In this document: piece by piece, positions 8,663 to 16,994 of the stretch
Layout: each line of letters starts with the position of its first letter
Position numbering within the stretch: the first letter of the stretch is position 1
Assembly (NCBI RefSeq): GCF_000807925.1
Contig: NZ_JRVC01000005.1
Span: 1-64,000 of the forward strand
Source: Novosphingobium subterraneum
GTDB taxonomy: Bacteria; Pseudomonadota; Alphaproteobacteria; Sphingomonadales; Sphingomonadaceae
Reading direction: 5' to 3'
Length of the DNA: 64,000 nucleotides
The notes under the pieces: generated by a model
What the model saw: only the letters and a program-made list of their open reading frames with translations
Told to the model about the DNA's origin: nothing
The model's database searches: none
Translations under genes and position numbers: made by a program

Positions 8663-9106
8663 GTGAACACTCTGATCGAGACCGCACTGGGCAATCCGGT
8701 CGTGGCCAAGGTTCTGCAATTGCTGGGGTCGCTTCTGGCGATACTCATGCTGGCATGGCTGGCGCGCCGCATGCAACTCGGCGGCGACCCCCGCATTGAC
8801 GGCGCCGACGAAGCGCGCGCTTTGGCCGAGGATGCGATCTGCGGCTTCGAGGCTCAGGACATCGTCGTCGACCGCGCCCGCATCGGTGCGCTTGCGCGCG
8901 ACGGGCTCGGCCGGGTCCTGCTCATCCGCCAGCATGGCAGCCATTTCGCCACACGCCAGCTGACCAGCCACGCCGGGGTGCGGCTCGATGGGCGCTTTCT
9001 TACCATCGCCACCGATGACCGACGCTTCGGCACGGTCACACTGGACCTGGGCGATCAGGCGCAGGTCTGGGCTGCCAGCCTCCGCCGCCTCGGAGCAGCC
9101 GCATGA
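8663..9106 (+). CDS. Small single-pass membrane protein of unknown function
   Basis: A GTG start preceded by a G-rich ribosome site gives 147 residues. Residues about 12-34 form one hydrophobic segment (VVAKVLQLLGSLLAILMLAW) followed by a positively charged RR, so the rest should be cytoplasmic. The soluble part has no motif I recognise; it alternates strands such as GRFLTIATDDRRFGTVTLDLG. The stop overlaps the start of the following hydroxylase gene by four bases, so the two are likely co-translated. Confidence 0.7.
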   Translation: MNTLIETALGNPVVAKVLQLLGSLLAILMLAWLARRMQLGGDPRIDGADEARALAEDAICGFEAQDIVVDRARIGALARDGLGRVLLIRQHGSHFATRQLTSHAGVRLDGRFLTIATDDRRFGTVTLDLGDQAQVWAASLRRLGAAA

Positions 9107-9990
9107 AGCCGATTGATGTAGTCACCTATGCGGTGCCGTTCTTCGTTGTCATGGTGCTCGCCGAGATGATCTGGGCCGCACGCAGCGCCCCCGAAAAGTA
9201 CGAACCGCGCGATACCCTGACCAGCCTAGCGCTGGGCCTTGGCAGCACCGTTGCCGGGGCACTGACGGCTGGCGTCGTCTTTGCTGGGGCGATGTGGCTC
9301 TACGATCACCGTGTGGCAACGGTGCCGTCTGCGTGGTGGGCTTGGATTGCCTGCTTCGTGCTCGATGACTTCAATTACTATTGGGCTCACCGCACCGGAC
9401 ACCGCGTGCGCTGGTTCTGGGCGAGCCACGTCAATCACCATTCGAGCCAGCACTACAACCTGTCGACCGCGCTGCGGCAGACCTGGACCGGCTTCTTCGC
9501 CCTGTCTTTCATCTTCCGCATCTGGCCGGCGTTTCTCGGCTTCCATCCGGCGATGATCGTCACCGTCGGCGGTGCCAACCTGATCTACCAGTTCTGGATC
9601 CACACCGAGGCGGTCCTGCGCATGCCGCGCTGGTTCGAGGCAGTGTTCAACACGCCTTCGCACCACCGCGTTCATCACGCCACCAACCCGATTTACCTCG
9701 ATCGCAACTATGCCGGGGCGCTGATCGTGTGGGATCGCCTGTTCGGAACGTTCCAGCGCGAGCGCGACGATCTTGCGATCCGCTACGGCATCGTCAAGCA
9801 ATTGGGCAGCTTCCACCTGCTGCATGCCGCGTTCCATGAATGGCGGGGAATGCTAGCCGATTTCTGGCACGCGCCGTTCCGGCACAAGCTCTCGTACCTG
9901 GTGCGCGAGCCGGGCTGGAGCCACGATGGCAGCCGTGAAGGCTCGGACGCAATCCGCGCACGCTGGCTTGAGCGCAACGGCGCCGATTAA
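9103..9990 (+). CDS. Sterol desaturase / fatty-acid hydroxylase family protein
   Basis: The 295-residue integral membrane protein has the histidine clusters that bind a di-iron centre: HRTGH (YWAHRTGHRVRW), HVNHH (ASHVNHHSSQHYN) and HRVHH (PSHHRVHHATN). Four or more hydrophobic helices surround them. Family members hydroxylate or desaturate lipids using O2. Its position close to spt-acp makes a lipid (possibly sphingolipid or hopanoid/carotenoid) substrate plausible, but that is inference. Its TAA stop overlaps the stop of the opposing SGNH gene in the tetramer TTAA. Confidence 0.87.
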   Translation: MKPIDVVTYAVPFFVVMVLAEMIWAARSAPEKYEPRDTLTSLALGLGSTVAGALTAGVVFAGAMWLYDHRVATVPSAWWAWIACFVLDDFNYYWAHRTGHRVRWFWASHVNHHSSQHYNLSTALRQTWTGFFALSFIFRIWPAFLGFHPAMIVTVGGANLIYQFWIHTEAVLRMPRWFEAVFNTPSHHRVHHATNPIYLDRNYAGALIVWDRLFGTFQRERDDLAIRYGIVKQLGSFHLLHAAFHEWRGMLADFWHAPFRHKLSYLVREPGWSHDGSREGSDAIRARWLERNGAD

Positions 9991-10775
9991 CGCTTCTTCG
10001 CTGCCTGCTTCTCGGCTTCGGCAATCGCCGCCTTGGCGATGGGCTCCATTACCGCATAGCCTTTGGCGTTCGGATGAATGCCATCGGGTGCCAGCTCCGG
10101 ATTGATCCCGCCCTCGGCATTGACCAGCGCTGCGTGGTAATCGGCATAAACCGCACCACGAGCCTTGGCATAGTCCTTGAGCCAGGCATTCAGCGCAACA
10201 ACCTGCCTTGCGGGCGAAAGCGCCGGTTTCCACGGGAACTTGGCGGCTGGCAGAATGCTGCCGATCACCACGGCGGTGCCGTTCGCCTTGGCCAGATCAA
10301 CCATTGCCGCGATATGGTTGGTGTACATCTCGGGGCTGTTCGGTCCGGTGTTGCCCGCAAGGTCGTTGGTACCGATCATGATGTGCACGACCTTGGGCCG
10401 CAGCCTGACCACATCCTGATAGAACCGCACCAGTATCTGCGGGCTGGTCTGTCCGCTGATCCCCCGCCCGACAGCTCCTGCGACGAACAGCGACGGTGCG
10501 AGGCCCACCCAGTTCTCGGTGATAGAATCCCCGATGAAGACCACGCGCGGCGTCTGTGCCAACTGCTTGTCAGCCTCGGCATAGCGGCATTGCCACGCCC
10601 AGTCGTACTGGCGCACATAGGGATGGCCGAAGAACAGCCCGCGCGTGTCGGTGGGGCAGGGCTTCTCGATCATTCCGTCGCCCGGCGGGGTCACCGGGGG
10701 CGCAACGGGAGGACGGTTCTGCGCCCATGCCGGAAGCGCTGCCAGAGCCAGAACTGCTCCCAGAACCAACCGCAT
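9987..10775 (-). CDS. SGNH/GDSL-type hydrolase, exported
   Basis: The ATG at 10775 starts a clear Sec signal peptide (MRLVLGAVLALAALPAWAQ), giving 262 residues. SGNH blocks are visible: GDSITENW (block I, serine nucleophile), the GISGQTS glycine, IGTNDLAGN (block III) and DGIHPNAKGY (block V with catalytic Asp and His). It is a periplasmic or secreted esterase of the lysophospholipase/acetylesterase type. The start codon overlaps the stop of spt by one base, so it is the last gene of an acp-spt-SGNH transcript. The long upstream extension of the open frame is antisense noise within spt's other frame. Confidence 0.88.
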   Translation of the reverse strand: MRLVLGAVLALAALPAWAQNRPPVAPPVTPPGDGMIEKPCPTDTRGLFFGHPYVRQYDWAWQCRYAEADKQLAQTPRVVFIGDSITENWVGLAPSLFVAGAVGRGISGQTSPQILVRFYQDVVRLRPKVVHIMIGTNDLAGNTGPNSPEMYTNHIAAMVDLAKANGTAVVIGSILPAAKFPWKPALSPARQVVALNAWLKDYAKARGAVYADYHAALVNAEGGINPELAPDGIHPNAKGYAVMEPIAKAAIAEAEKQAAKKR

Positions 10776-11974
10776 CAGATGATTCCCACGGCCTTTCCGG
10801 CGCGTTCGAACATGCCGATGATCTTGCCGACCTGCTCGGCAGAATGCTCGGCGCAAAGCGAACAGCGCAGCAGTGTCATGCCTGCGGGCGTTGCCGGGGG
10901 ACGGGCAAGGTTCACGTAAAGCCCTTCGTGCAGGAGCGCTTCCCACATTGCCGCGCCCCGCTCGAGATCGGGCATGATCACGGAAATGATCGCGCTCTGC
11001 GCTTCGCTGGTGCCCAGCTGGAAGCCCTTGTCGCGCAGGCCCTTGTGCAGCGTCTTCGAGTTCTCCCACAGGTGTGCCCGCTTGTTTCCGGCGTGCATAA
11101 GCTTGCGGATAGACGTTGCAGCCGTGTGCACCACGCTCGGCGGAAGTGAGGCGGTGAACACGTAGGGACGGCACACCAGTCGCATGATCTCGAACTTGGG
11201 ATGGTTGGAAACGCAGAAGCCGCCGACGGTGCCGACCGACTTCGAGAACGTGCCGATCACGAAATCGACGTCCTCGAGACACCCTTGATCCTCGGCCACG
11301 CCGCGCCCGTTGGGGCCGATGAAGCCCATCGAGTGCGCCTCGTCCACCAGCACCATCGCGCCATATTCCTTCGCAACGCGGATCATGTCCTTGAGCGGGG
11401 CGATGTCGCCCAGCATCGAGTAGACGCCTTCCAACACCACCAGCTTGCCCGCACCTTCCGGCACGCGCTTCAGGCGCTTTTCCATGGCCTCAATGTCGTT
11501 GTGCTTGAACGGCACCACTTCGGCATCGCCCATCTTGCAGCCGTCCCAGATGGAAGCGTGGCTGTCGATGTCGAGGATGATGTAGTCACCCTTGCCGGCA
11601 ATCGTGCTGATGATGCCGAGATTGGCCTGGTAGCCGGTGGAGAACACCATGGCATGATCCATGCCATAGAACTCCTTGAGCGCTTCTTCGCAGGCCTTGT
11701 GCCCGGCATAGGTTCCGTTCAGCACGCGGCTGCCCGTAGTGCCCGAACCGAAATCATCGAGGGCCTGCTTGCCCGCCGCGATCACGTCGGGGTCGAAGGT
11801 CATGCCCATGTAGTTGTAGGTGCCGAGCAGGATCGTCTCGCGCCCGTTGCACACCGCAACGGTCGGGCTGATCACCCGTTCCATCACGAGGTTGAACGGA
11901 TCTTCCACCCCACCTGCCAGCAGCGCGCGGCGCTGTTCGATCAGTGGGTCGAACTTGCTGAAAAGATCGGTCAT
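10775..11974 (-). CDS. spt: Serine palmitoyltransferase
   Basis: The 399-residue PLP enzyme belongs to the alpha-oxoamine synthase family and closely fits the soluble bacterial serine palmitoyltransferase that condenses serine with palmitoyl thioester to make 3-ketosphinganine, the first step of sphingolipid synthesis. Visible are GTYNYMGM, the substrate loop LNGTYAGH, cofactor residues DEAHSMGFIG and the PLP lysine in GTFSKSVGTVGGF. AONS and KBL share the fold, but the following dedicated ACP and the sphingomonad context favour SPT. It lies four bases after acp. Confidence 0.92.
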   Translation of the reverse strand: MTDLFSKFDPLIEQRRALLAGGVEDPFNLVMERVISPTVAVCNGRETILLGTYNYMGMTFDPDVIAAGKQALDDFGSGTTGSRVLNGTYAGHKACEEALKEFYGMDHAMVFSTGYQANLGIISTIAGKGDYIILDIDSHASIWDGCKMGDAEVVPFKHNDIEAMEKRLKRVPEGAGKLVVLEGVYSMLGDIAPLKDMIRVAKEYGAMVLVDEAHSMGFIGPNGRGVAEDQGCLEDVDFVIGTFSKSVGTVGGFCVSNHPKFEIMRLVCRPYVFTASLPPSVVHTAATSIRKLMHAGNKRAHLWENSKTLHKGLRDKGFQLGTSEAQSAIISVIMPDLERGAAMWEALLHEGLYVNLARPPATPAGMTLLRCSLCAEHSAEQVGKIIGMFERAGKAVGII

Positions 11975-11978
11975 TGGC

Positions 11979-12218
11979 TTATCCCTGCAGCTTCGTCACT
12001 GCATCGATCAACTGGCCGTAGGTTTCGATCTCGGCCTGCTGGTTCATGCTGATGATGATGTCGAAGTCATCCTCGATGGCCGCGACGAAATCCATCACGG
12101 TCAGGCTATCCCATTCCAGATCGCCAGCAAAAGTGGTCGCTTCGGTGATTGCGATGCCCTTCTTGTTGAAGGGTTCGATCAGTTCGGCGATCTTTTCGGC
12201 GGTTGCGGCGCGATCCAT
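11979..12218 (-). CDS. Acyl carrier protein for sphingolipid synthesis
   Basis: This 79-residue acidic protein has the phosphopantetheine site DSL in LEWDSLTVMDFVAAIEDDFDI. It differs from the housekeeping AcpP and sits directly before spt, where it probably delivers the acyl chain to serine palmitoyltransferase, as described for the sphingolipid ACP of sphingomonads and Caulobacter. A TTG at 12221 is also in frame, but the ATG at 12218 follows a GGAGAAG ribosome site. Confidence 0.9.
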   Translation of the reverse strand: MDRAATAEKIAELIEPFNKKGIAITEATTFAGDLEWDSLTVMDFVAAIEDDFDIIISMNQQAEIETYGQLIDAVTKLQG

Positions 12219-12382
12219 CAATTCTTCTCCAAGGAGCAGGAGAGGCCCCCTGCCAGACGATTAAGGCCGAAAAGCGGCCAATGGCACTGCTTGTCAAGCA
12301 CGCTGCCTCTGTGTCATCCCCGGAATTACGGATAACCGCACAGAACGGCGCCCAGAAGCGGCGCACAGAACGGCAGGGGGGA

Positions 12383-12970
12383 ATGATGGCACAAGTCGAG
12401 GAACAGGCCGAGCAACCGCTGGCCGCACCATCGATGCCGTCGCCCTCGGGATACTCCAATCACGCCATTCACCTGGTGCGCACATCGCAGCAGATCAACC
12501 TGACGCTAAGCCAGATGGCCGATGCCAAGGCCTCGATCCTGATGGGCGCGACGTTTCTCGTGTTCACCATCGCGGTTGGGCAGGCGAAGAGCGGCGCAAT
12601 GCCGTGGTCGCTGGGCGTGCTGGCGCTGTTTGCGTTCATCTCGGCCATGTGCGCGGTGTTCGCGGTCCTGCCATCGGTCAGCAACCCCAGGTCTGCAAAG
12701 CTGAACGATGGCAAGCCCAACAAGCTGTTCTTCGGCTACTTCACCCATATGGACGAGGGCGAGTGGACCGATTCAATCATGTCCGAATTGCGGGCCGACG
12801 AAACCGTGTTCCGCACCATGCTCCACGATATCTACCAGAACGGGCAGGTCCTGCAGCGCAAGAAGTACAAATACCTCGCCTACGCCTACAAGAGCTTCAT
12901 GACCGGCCTGTGCCTGACAGTCGTCACCTTCGTGATCGAACACGCGAGCAGCGTTGCGGCGGCGATGTAA
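12383..12970 (+). CDS. Pycsar-effector-like membrane protein (DUF5706-type)
   Basis: About 195 residues. The segment IHLVRTSQQINLTLSQMADAKAS followed by a helix (ILMGATFLVFTIAVG) matches the N-terminal module of the Pycsar effector transmembrane family, in which cyclic-pyrimidine binding triggers membrane damage during phage infection. Two further helices are seen (LGVLALFAFISAMCAVFAV and the C-terminal GLCLTVVTFVIEHA). No pycC-type cyclase is nearby, so this may be a housekeeping relative instead of a defence effector. Two adjacent ATGs (12383, 12386) follow a GGGGGGA ribosome site; the longer frame from 12203 overlaps acp and is unlikely. Confidence 0.7.
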   Translation: MMAQVEEQAEQPLAAPSMPSPSGYSNHAIHLVRTSQQINLTLSQMADAKASILMGATFLVFTIAVGQAKSGAMPWSLGVLALFAFISAMCAVFAVLPSVSNPRSAKLNDGKPNKLFFGYFTHMDEGEWTDSIMSELRADETVFRTMLHDIYQNGQVLQRKKYKYLAYAYKSFMTGLCLTVVTFVIEHASSVAAAM

Positions 12971-12973
12971 CTC

Positions 12974-13342
12974 TCAAACCAAGGCGTTCACCGCCACCAT
13001 GAACGGCCCGATCGACACCGGCTTGGCAAGATAGCCCTCGGCGCCTGCCGCGCGGATAGTCTCTTCGTCGCCCTTGCCGGCATAGGCCGTCACGGCAAGT
13101 ATCGGGATCGCCTTCAGCTCCTCGTCCGCCTTGATCGCCTCGATCAGGTCAATGCCCGAGACGTTCGGCAGCTGGATGTCCATGATCACCAGATGCGGCA
13201 TGAACAGGCGCGTCTTCTCGATCGCCTCGCGGCCATCGGCCACCGGTTCCACCTCGAAACCCTTGGCGCGCAGCAAGTCGCAGAACAGCTTGCGGTTGAG
13301 GTCGTTGTCCTCGACAACCAGAATTCTTTTTGCCACTGACAC
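12974..13342 (-). CDS. divK: Single-domain response regulator DivK
   Basis: The 122-residue protein is only a receiver domain: acidic pair in VVEDNDLNRKLF, phospho-acceptor aspartate in LVIMDIQLP, threonine in VTAYAG and lysine in LAKPVS. It matches DivK, the essential cell-cycle regulator that links DivJ/PleC kinases to CtrA control in alphaproteobacteria. The start is a GTG (13342; a second GTG two codons later is possible). The gene converges with the Pycsar-like gene and is divergent from the DUF3572 run. Confidence 0.88.
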   Translation of the reverse strand: MSVAKRILVVEDNDLNRKLFCDLLRAKGFEVEPVADGREAIEKTRLFMPHLVIMDIQLPNVSGIDLIEAIKADEELKAIPILAVTAYAGKGDEETIRAAGAEGYLAKPVSIGPFMVAVNALV

Positions 13343-13391
13343 GCCTGTTTTCGAAAGCTGACGGCGCCACCCTTATTGCCCGCGAAAGGCC

Positions 13392-13667
13392 CTGACAATC
13401 ATCCGCGAGCCTTCCTCCCCCATCGATGCCGCTGCCCTTGCGCTGCAGGCTCTCGGCTGGGTCCTGTCCGATGGTGACCGCGCCGAGCGGTTCCTCAGCC
13501 TCACTGGCCTGACACCCGACGAGTTGCGCGCGGGCCTTGGCGATCCCTCCATGCTCGCTGCCGTTCTCGATTTTCTTGCCAATCACGAGGCAGACCTTGT
13601 CAACGCGGCTTTCGCGCTCGACATCTCGCCCGAAACCCTGATTGCCGCCCGGAAGGAATTGTCATGA
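13392..13667 (+). CDS. DUF3572 family protein
   Basis: This gene lacks an ATG. The frame ending at 13667 codes for about 91 residues: IDAAALALQALGWVLSDGDRAERFLSLTGLTPDELRAGLGDPS...AAVLDFLANHEADLVNAAFALDISPETLIAARKELS (not contiguous as written), which fits the small helical DUF3572 family that sits beside divK in many alphaproteobacteria. The likely start is a non-ATG codon near 13392 (CTG) or slightly downstream, after an AAAGG at 13385-13389. The stop overlaps the next start (ATGA), pointing to translational coupling. Function is unknown. Confidence 0.72.
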   Translation: MTIIREPSSPIDAAALALQALGWVLSDGDRAERFLSLTGLTPDELRAGLGDPSMLAAVLDFLANHEADLVNAAFALDISPETLIAARKELS

Positions 13668-14296
13668 GTAGCCGCCCCCTGATCGTCAGCGATTGCGACG
13701 AGGTGCTGCTGCACATGGTCGCCCCGTTCCGTGACTGGCTGGGCGAAAGCCAAGGCGTCAGCTTCAAGATGGACAGCGCCGATTTCTCCAAGGCGATGCG
13801 CTACGCCAAGGATGGCGAGCTGGTGCCGCCACAGGAAATCTGGAACCTGCTCAACAAGTTCTTCGATACCGAGATGTATCGCCAGCAGGCCATTGCCGGT
13901 GCCGTCGCCGGGATCAACGCGGTCGGGCAGGACGCCGACGTGGTGATCCTGACCAATCTCAACGATCACCGCCGTGACATGCGCGCGCGCCAGCTGGCCG
14001 ATGTCGGCATCAACGCTCGCGTCTTCACCAACCAAGGGCCGAAAGGCCCTGCGCTCAAGGCGATCCTCGACGAGTACAATCCCTCGCGCGCCCTGTTCAT
14101 TGACGATCTGCCGCAGCACCACGATTCGGTTTCGCAACTGACGCCCGAGGTGATCCGCCTGCACCTGTGCGGCGAACCGCTGCTCAGCCCCCATATCGAC
14201 TGCGCCCACAAGGCCGGCCATGCCCACGCCCGGATCGATGACTGGGAAGCGGCACTGCCCTGGATACTCGAACAAATACATGGAGAAGACGCGTGA
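13664..14296 (+). CDS. HAD-superfamily hydrolase
   Basis: The 210-residue protein has HAD motif I VSDCDEVLL with the nucleophile and acid aspartates, motif II LTNLNDH, a lysine in GPKGPAL and motif IV FIDDLPQHH. It is cytosolic and is expected to be a phosphatase of unknown substrate. It is coupled to DUF3572 upstream and to RidA downstream by overlapping start and stop codons. Confidence 0.88.
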   Translation: MSSRPLIVSDCDEVLLHMVAPFRDWLGESQGVSFKMDSADFSKAMRYAKDGELVPPQEIWNLLNKFFDTEMYRQQAIAGAVAGINAVGQDADVVILTNLNDHRRDMRARQLADVGINARVFTNQGPKGPALKAILDEYNPSRALFIDDLPQHHDSVSQLTPEVIRLHLCGEPLLSPHIDCAHKAGHAHARIDDWEAALPWILEQIHGEDA

Positions 14297-14760
14297 CCGA
14301 TCCCGTTGAAGCAAAGCTGGCAGCCCTCGGGCACACGCTGCCGCAGGCCGCCGCGCCTGTTGCCGCCTATGTGCCGACGGTCGAGGCGAACGGGCTGCTC
14401 CACGTCTCGGGCCAGCTTCCCTTCATCGATGGCAAGCTGGTGACTGGCCGCCTCGGCGAGAACGTCAGCCTTGAGGATGGCACCGCCGCCGCCCAGGCTT
14501 GCGGGTTGATGATCCTCGCCCAGGTCAAGGCGGCATTGGGCTCGCTCGATCGCGTGGAGCGCGTGGTCAAGCTTGGTGCGTTCATCAGCTCGACCGCGGA
14601 CTTCACCGATCAGCCGAAGGTCGCCAATGGCGCGTCCGAGCTGATGGCTGCGGCTTTCGGCGACGCTGGCAAGCACGCCCGCAGCGCGGTCGGCGTGCCT
14701 GTCCTGCCCTTGGGCGCTGCGGTGGAAGTCGATGCTGTCCTTGCTGTTCGCCCTGCTTGA
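14293..14760 (+). CDS. RidA family protein (YjgF/YER057c/UK114)
   Basis: The 155-residue product has the RidA pattern GLLHVSGQLPF...GRLGENVSLEDG, AAQACGLMILAQVKAALGSLDRV and the C-terminal ARSAVGVPVLPLGAAVEVDAVL with the arginine that binds the carboxylate. RidA-family members hydrolyse reactive enamines/imines; this long variant corresponds to one of the Rid subfamilies instead of classical RidA. It starts with GTG at 14293, overlapping the HAD gene's stop. Confidence 0.9.
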   Translation: MTDPVEAKLAALGHTLPQAAAPVAAYVPTVEANGLLHVSGQLPFIDGKLVTGRLGENVSLEDGTAAAQACGLMILAQVKAALGSLDRVERVVKLGAFISSTADFTDQPKVANGASELMAAAFGDAGKHARSAVGVPVLPLGAAVEVDAVLAVRPA

Positions 14761-15508
14761 CCGCTTTCTGGTCCCCGCGCCGGATCAGGCGCGGGTCGGC
14801 TGGCTGCGAGGCGTGAGCTACGCCCATCGCGGCTTGCACGGGGCCGGCGTTCCCGAAAATTCGCCCAGCGCGTTCGCCCTTGCCATCGAGCGGGGCATGG
14901 GCATCGAATGCGATGTCCAGCGCACCGCTGATGGTCAGGCAGTGGTCTTCCACGATTGGGACCTCGATCGCCTGACCGCCGAAACCGGTCCGGTGATCGA
15001 ACGGCGCGCCGATGCGCTGGCCAAGATTCAGCTGACCGGCAGCAGCGACTGCATCCCCACCCTGCGCACCTTCCTCGATTCTGTCGCCGGTCGCGCGCCG
15101 CTGCTGATCGAACTAAAGTCGAAGCGCGAAATCCGGGTCGCGCCATTGTGCCTGGCTGTGCGCCGTGGGCTTGAAGGCTATCGCGGGCCCGTTGCCGTCA
15201 TGAGCTTCGACCCGCGCGTCTGCCGCTGGTTCGGTCGCCATTCGCCGCACGTGGTCCACGGCCTTGTCGTGACCGAGGAGGGCAAGCGCACGCTCCTCGC
15301 CACGCTCAAACTGCACTTTGCCTTCTGGCAGGCTCGCCCCCAGTTTCTTGCATGGGACGTGCGCGATCTGCCGAGCAAGTTTGCCGCCGCCCATCGCAAG
15401 CGCGGCTTCCCGGTCCTGACATGGACCGTCCGCTCCGCCGAGCTCGCCGCGCGTGCGGCAGACTGTGCCGATGGACCTATTGCCGAGGGCGCAGGCGTCG
15501 GGGCATGA
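14732..15508 (+). CDS. Glycerophosphodiester phosphodiesterase
   Basis: The 258-residue protein has the GDPD signature SYAHRGLHGAG...ENSPSAF, the metal-binding IECDVQRTADGQ and FHDWDLDRLT, and the later LIELKS. It would cleave deacylated phospholipids (glycerophosphodiesters) to glycerol 3-phosphate and an alcohol. The first residues are hydrophobic (MLSLLFALLDRFLV) and may anchor it in the membrane. The start lies 29 bases inside the RidA gene. Confidence 0.9.
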   Translation: MLSLLFALLDRFLVPAPDQARVGWLRGVSYAHRGLHGAGVPENSPSAFALAIERGMGIECDVQRTADGQAVVFHDWDLDRLTAETGPVIERRADALAKIQLTGSSDCIPTLRTFLDSVAGRAPLLIELKSKREIRVAPLCLAVRRGLEGYRGPVAVMSFDPRVCRWFGRHSPHVVHGLVVTEEGKRTLLATLKLHFAFWQARPQFLAWDVRDLPSKFAAAHRKRGFPVLTWTVRSAELAARAADCADGPIAEGAGVGA

Positions 15509-15515
15509 CCCTCGC

Positions 15516-16646
15516 GTGACTTACACCGCGCGCATCCACAAGTCCGTCTCGGAAATCGCCGCCGAGGACTGGGACCGGCTTGCAGGTGACGGCAACCCCT
15601 TCGTTTCCCACGCTTTCCTGAAACTGCTTGAGGATTCTGGATCGGTCGGCGGCCGCTCCGGCTGGTCACCACTGCCCATCGTGATCGAGGGCGAAGGTGG
15701 CAAGCCCGCCGCAGCACTGCCCGCTTACCTCAAGAGCCACAGCCAGGGCGAGTACGTGTTCGACCATTCGTGGGCGGACGCTTGGGCCAGGGCAGGGGGC
15801 AACTATTACCCCAAGCTGCAGATCAGCGCTCCGTTCACTCCCGCCACCGGCCCCCGCCTGCTGCTCGGAGATCGCCCGGAGCTCGCAATCCCGCTCCTGC
15901 GCGCCGCTGAACAGCTCTGTAACAGCAACGGCCTGTCCTCAGCCCACGCCACCTTCATCGAGCCGGGTCAGTTGCCGCTGTTCGAACAGGCCGGCTGGTT
16001 ACCCCGCTCGGACATCCAGTTCCACTGGGAGAACCGTGGCTATGAAAGCTTTGCCGACTTCCTCGGCGCGCTGAGTTCCGAAAAGCGCAAGAACCTGCGC
16101 AAGGAGCGGGCCAAGGCGCAGGACGGCGTCGAGATCCGCCAGCTGACCGGCGATGCCATCCGCCCCCAACACTGGGACGCGTTCTGGGTGTTCTATCAGG
16201 ATACGGGGATGCGCAAATGGGGCCGCCCCTATCTGACCCGTGCCGCCTTCGACCTGATCGGCGAACGCATGGCCGACAAGGTCCTCCTCGTCCTCGCCTT
16301 CGATGGCGACGAACCCGTGGCGGGCGCGCTCAACTTCATTGGCAGGGACGCGCTCTACGGCCGTTACTGGGGCGCAGTGGTGGAGAAGCCCTTCCTCCAC
16401 TTCGAACTCTGCTATTATCAAGCAATCAATGCTGCCATCGCGCTCGGCCTGTCGCGGGTGGAAGCAGGCGCCCAAGGGGGCCACAAGCTTGCAAGGGGTT
16501 ACGAACCCGTCCGCACCTGGTCAGCCCATTACATCGCCGATCCCAACTTCCGCAGCGCGGTCGCCGATTTTCTCGAACGCGAACGCGCAGGCATCGCGCA
16601 AGACCAGATGTATCTTGGAGAGCGGACCCCGTTCAGGAAGGGATGA
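15516..16646 (+). CDS. FemAB-like / GNAT-fold acyltransferase (DUF482 type)
   Basis: About 376 residues from the GTG at 15516, 7 bases after the GDPD stop; in-frame ATGs at 15453 and 15471 lie inside the GDPD gene. The sequence carries NPFVSHAFLKLLEDSGSVG, PAYLKSHSQGEYVFDHSWA, YYPKLQISAPFTPATGPRLL, SSEKRKNLRKERAKA and the C-terminal VEAGAQGGHKLARGYEP, which are conserved in the DUF482 group of peptidogalycan-type acyltransferases. The natural substrate is unknown. It ends the DUF3572-HAD-RidA-GDPD run, which keeps the same order in related genomes (established from general knowledge, not checked here). Confidence 0.85.
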   Translation: MTYTARIHKSVSEIAAEDWDRLAGDGNPFVSHAFLKLLEDSGSVGGRSGWSPLPIVIEGEGGKPAAALPAYLKSHSQGEYVFDHSWADAWARAGGNYYPKLQISAPFTPATGPRLLLGDRPELAIPLLRAAEQLCNSNGLSSAHATFIEPGQLPLFEQAGWLPRSDIQFHWENRGYESFADFLGALSSEKRKNLRKERAKAQDGVEIRQLTGDAIRPQHWDAFWVFYQDTGMRKWGRPYLTRAAFDLIGERMADKVLLVLAFDGDEPVAGALNFIGRDALYGRYWGAVVEKPFLHFELCYYQAINAAIALGLSRVEAGAQGGHKLARGYEPVRTWSAHYIADPNFRSAVADFLERERAGIAQDQMYLGERTPFRKG

Positions 16647-16655
16647 ATTGGCAGT

Positions 16656-16994
16656 TCAAGCCGCCGCGCGTCCTGCCCGCAGCCATTCACGTGCTCGGCG
16701 CTGCGCTTCGGCAATCTCGCGCGCGGTCATCTCGTCGGAGACGTCTGCCCGGCATTGGGCAGCTTCGTCATGACCGCCGACGGCTGCAAGGTTGAACCAC
16801 TTGTGTGCCTCGATCAGGTCGCAGTCCACGCCGTGACTGCCGGTCGAATAGGCAACGCCCAGATCGAACAGCGCGCTCGTGTCGCCTGCAGCGGCGGCAG
16901 CAAGGCAAGTTGCCACCAGCATGTCGGCAACATCGCGCGATTCGCTGATCGGTGTCCCTTCCGTGGTAATCAGCTTTATCCAGGTCTGTCCCAT
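16656..16994 (-). CDS. Sel1-repeat protein
   Basis: From the ATG at 16994 the product is 112 residues. It holds one Sel1/TPR-like repeat unit: ALFDLGVAYSTGSHGVDCDLIEAHKWFNLAAVGGHDEA, followed by a charged helix ending in RRAREWLRAG. Such proteins act as binding scaffolds. No signal peptide is seen. The longer frame from 17069 has a basic, non-conserved extension and was not used. Confidence 0.75.
   Translation of the reverse strand: MGQTWIKLITTEGTPISESRDVADMLVATCLAAAAAGDTSALFDLGVAYSTGSHGVDCDLIEAHKWFNLAAVGGHDEAAQCRADVSDEMTAREIAEAQRRAREWLRAGRAAA

Noticed and set aside
12203..12382. N-terminal extension of the Pycsar-like protein
   Set aside because: It overlaps the acp start and has no membrane or conserved segment; two ATGs behind a good ribosome site lie at 12383-12388.
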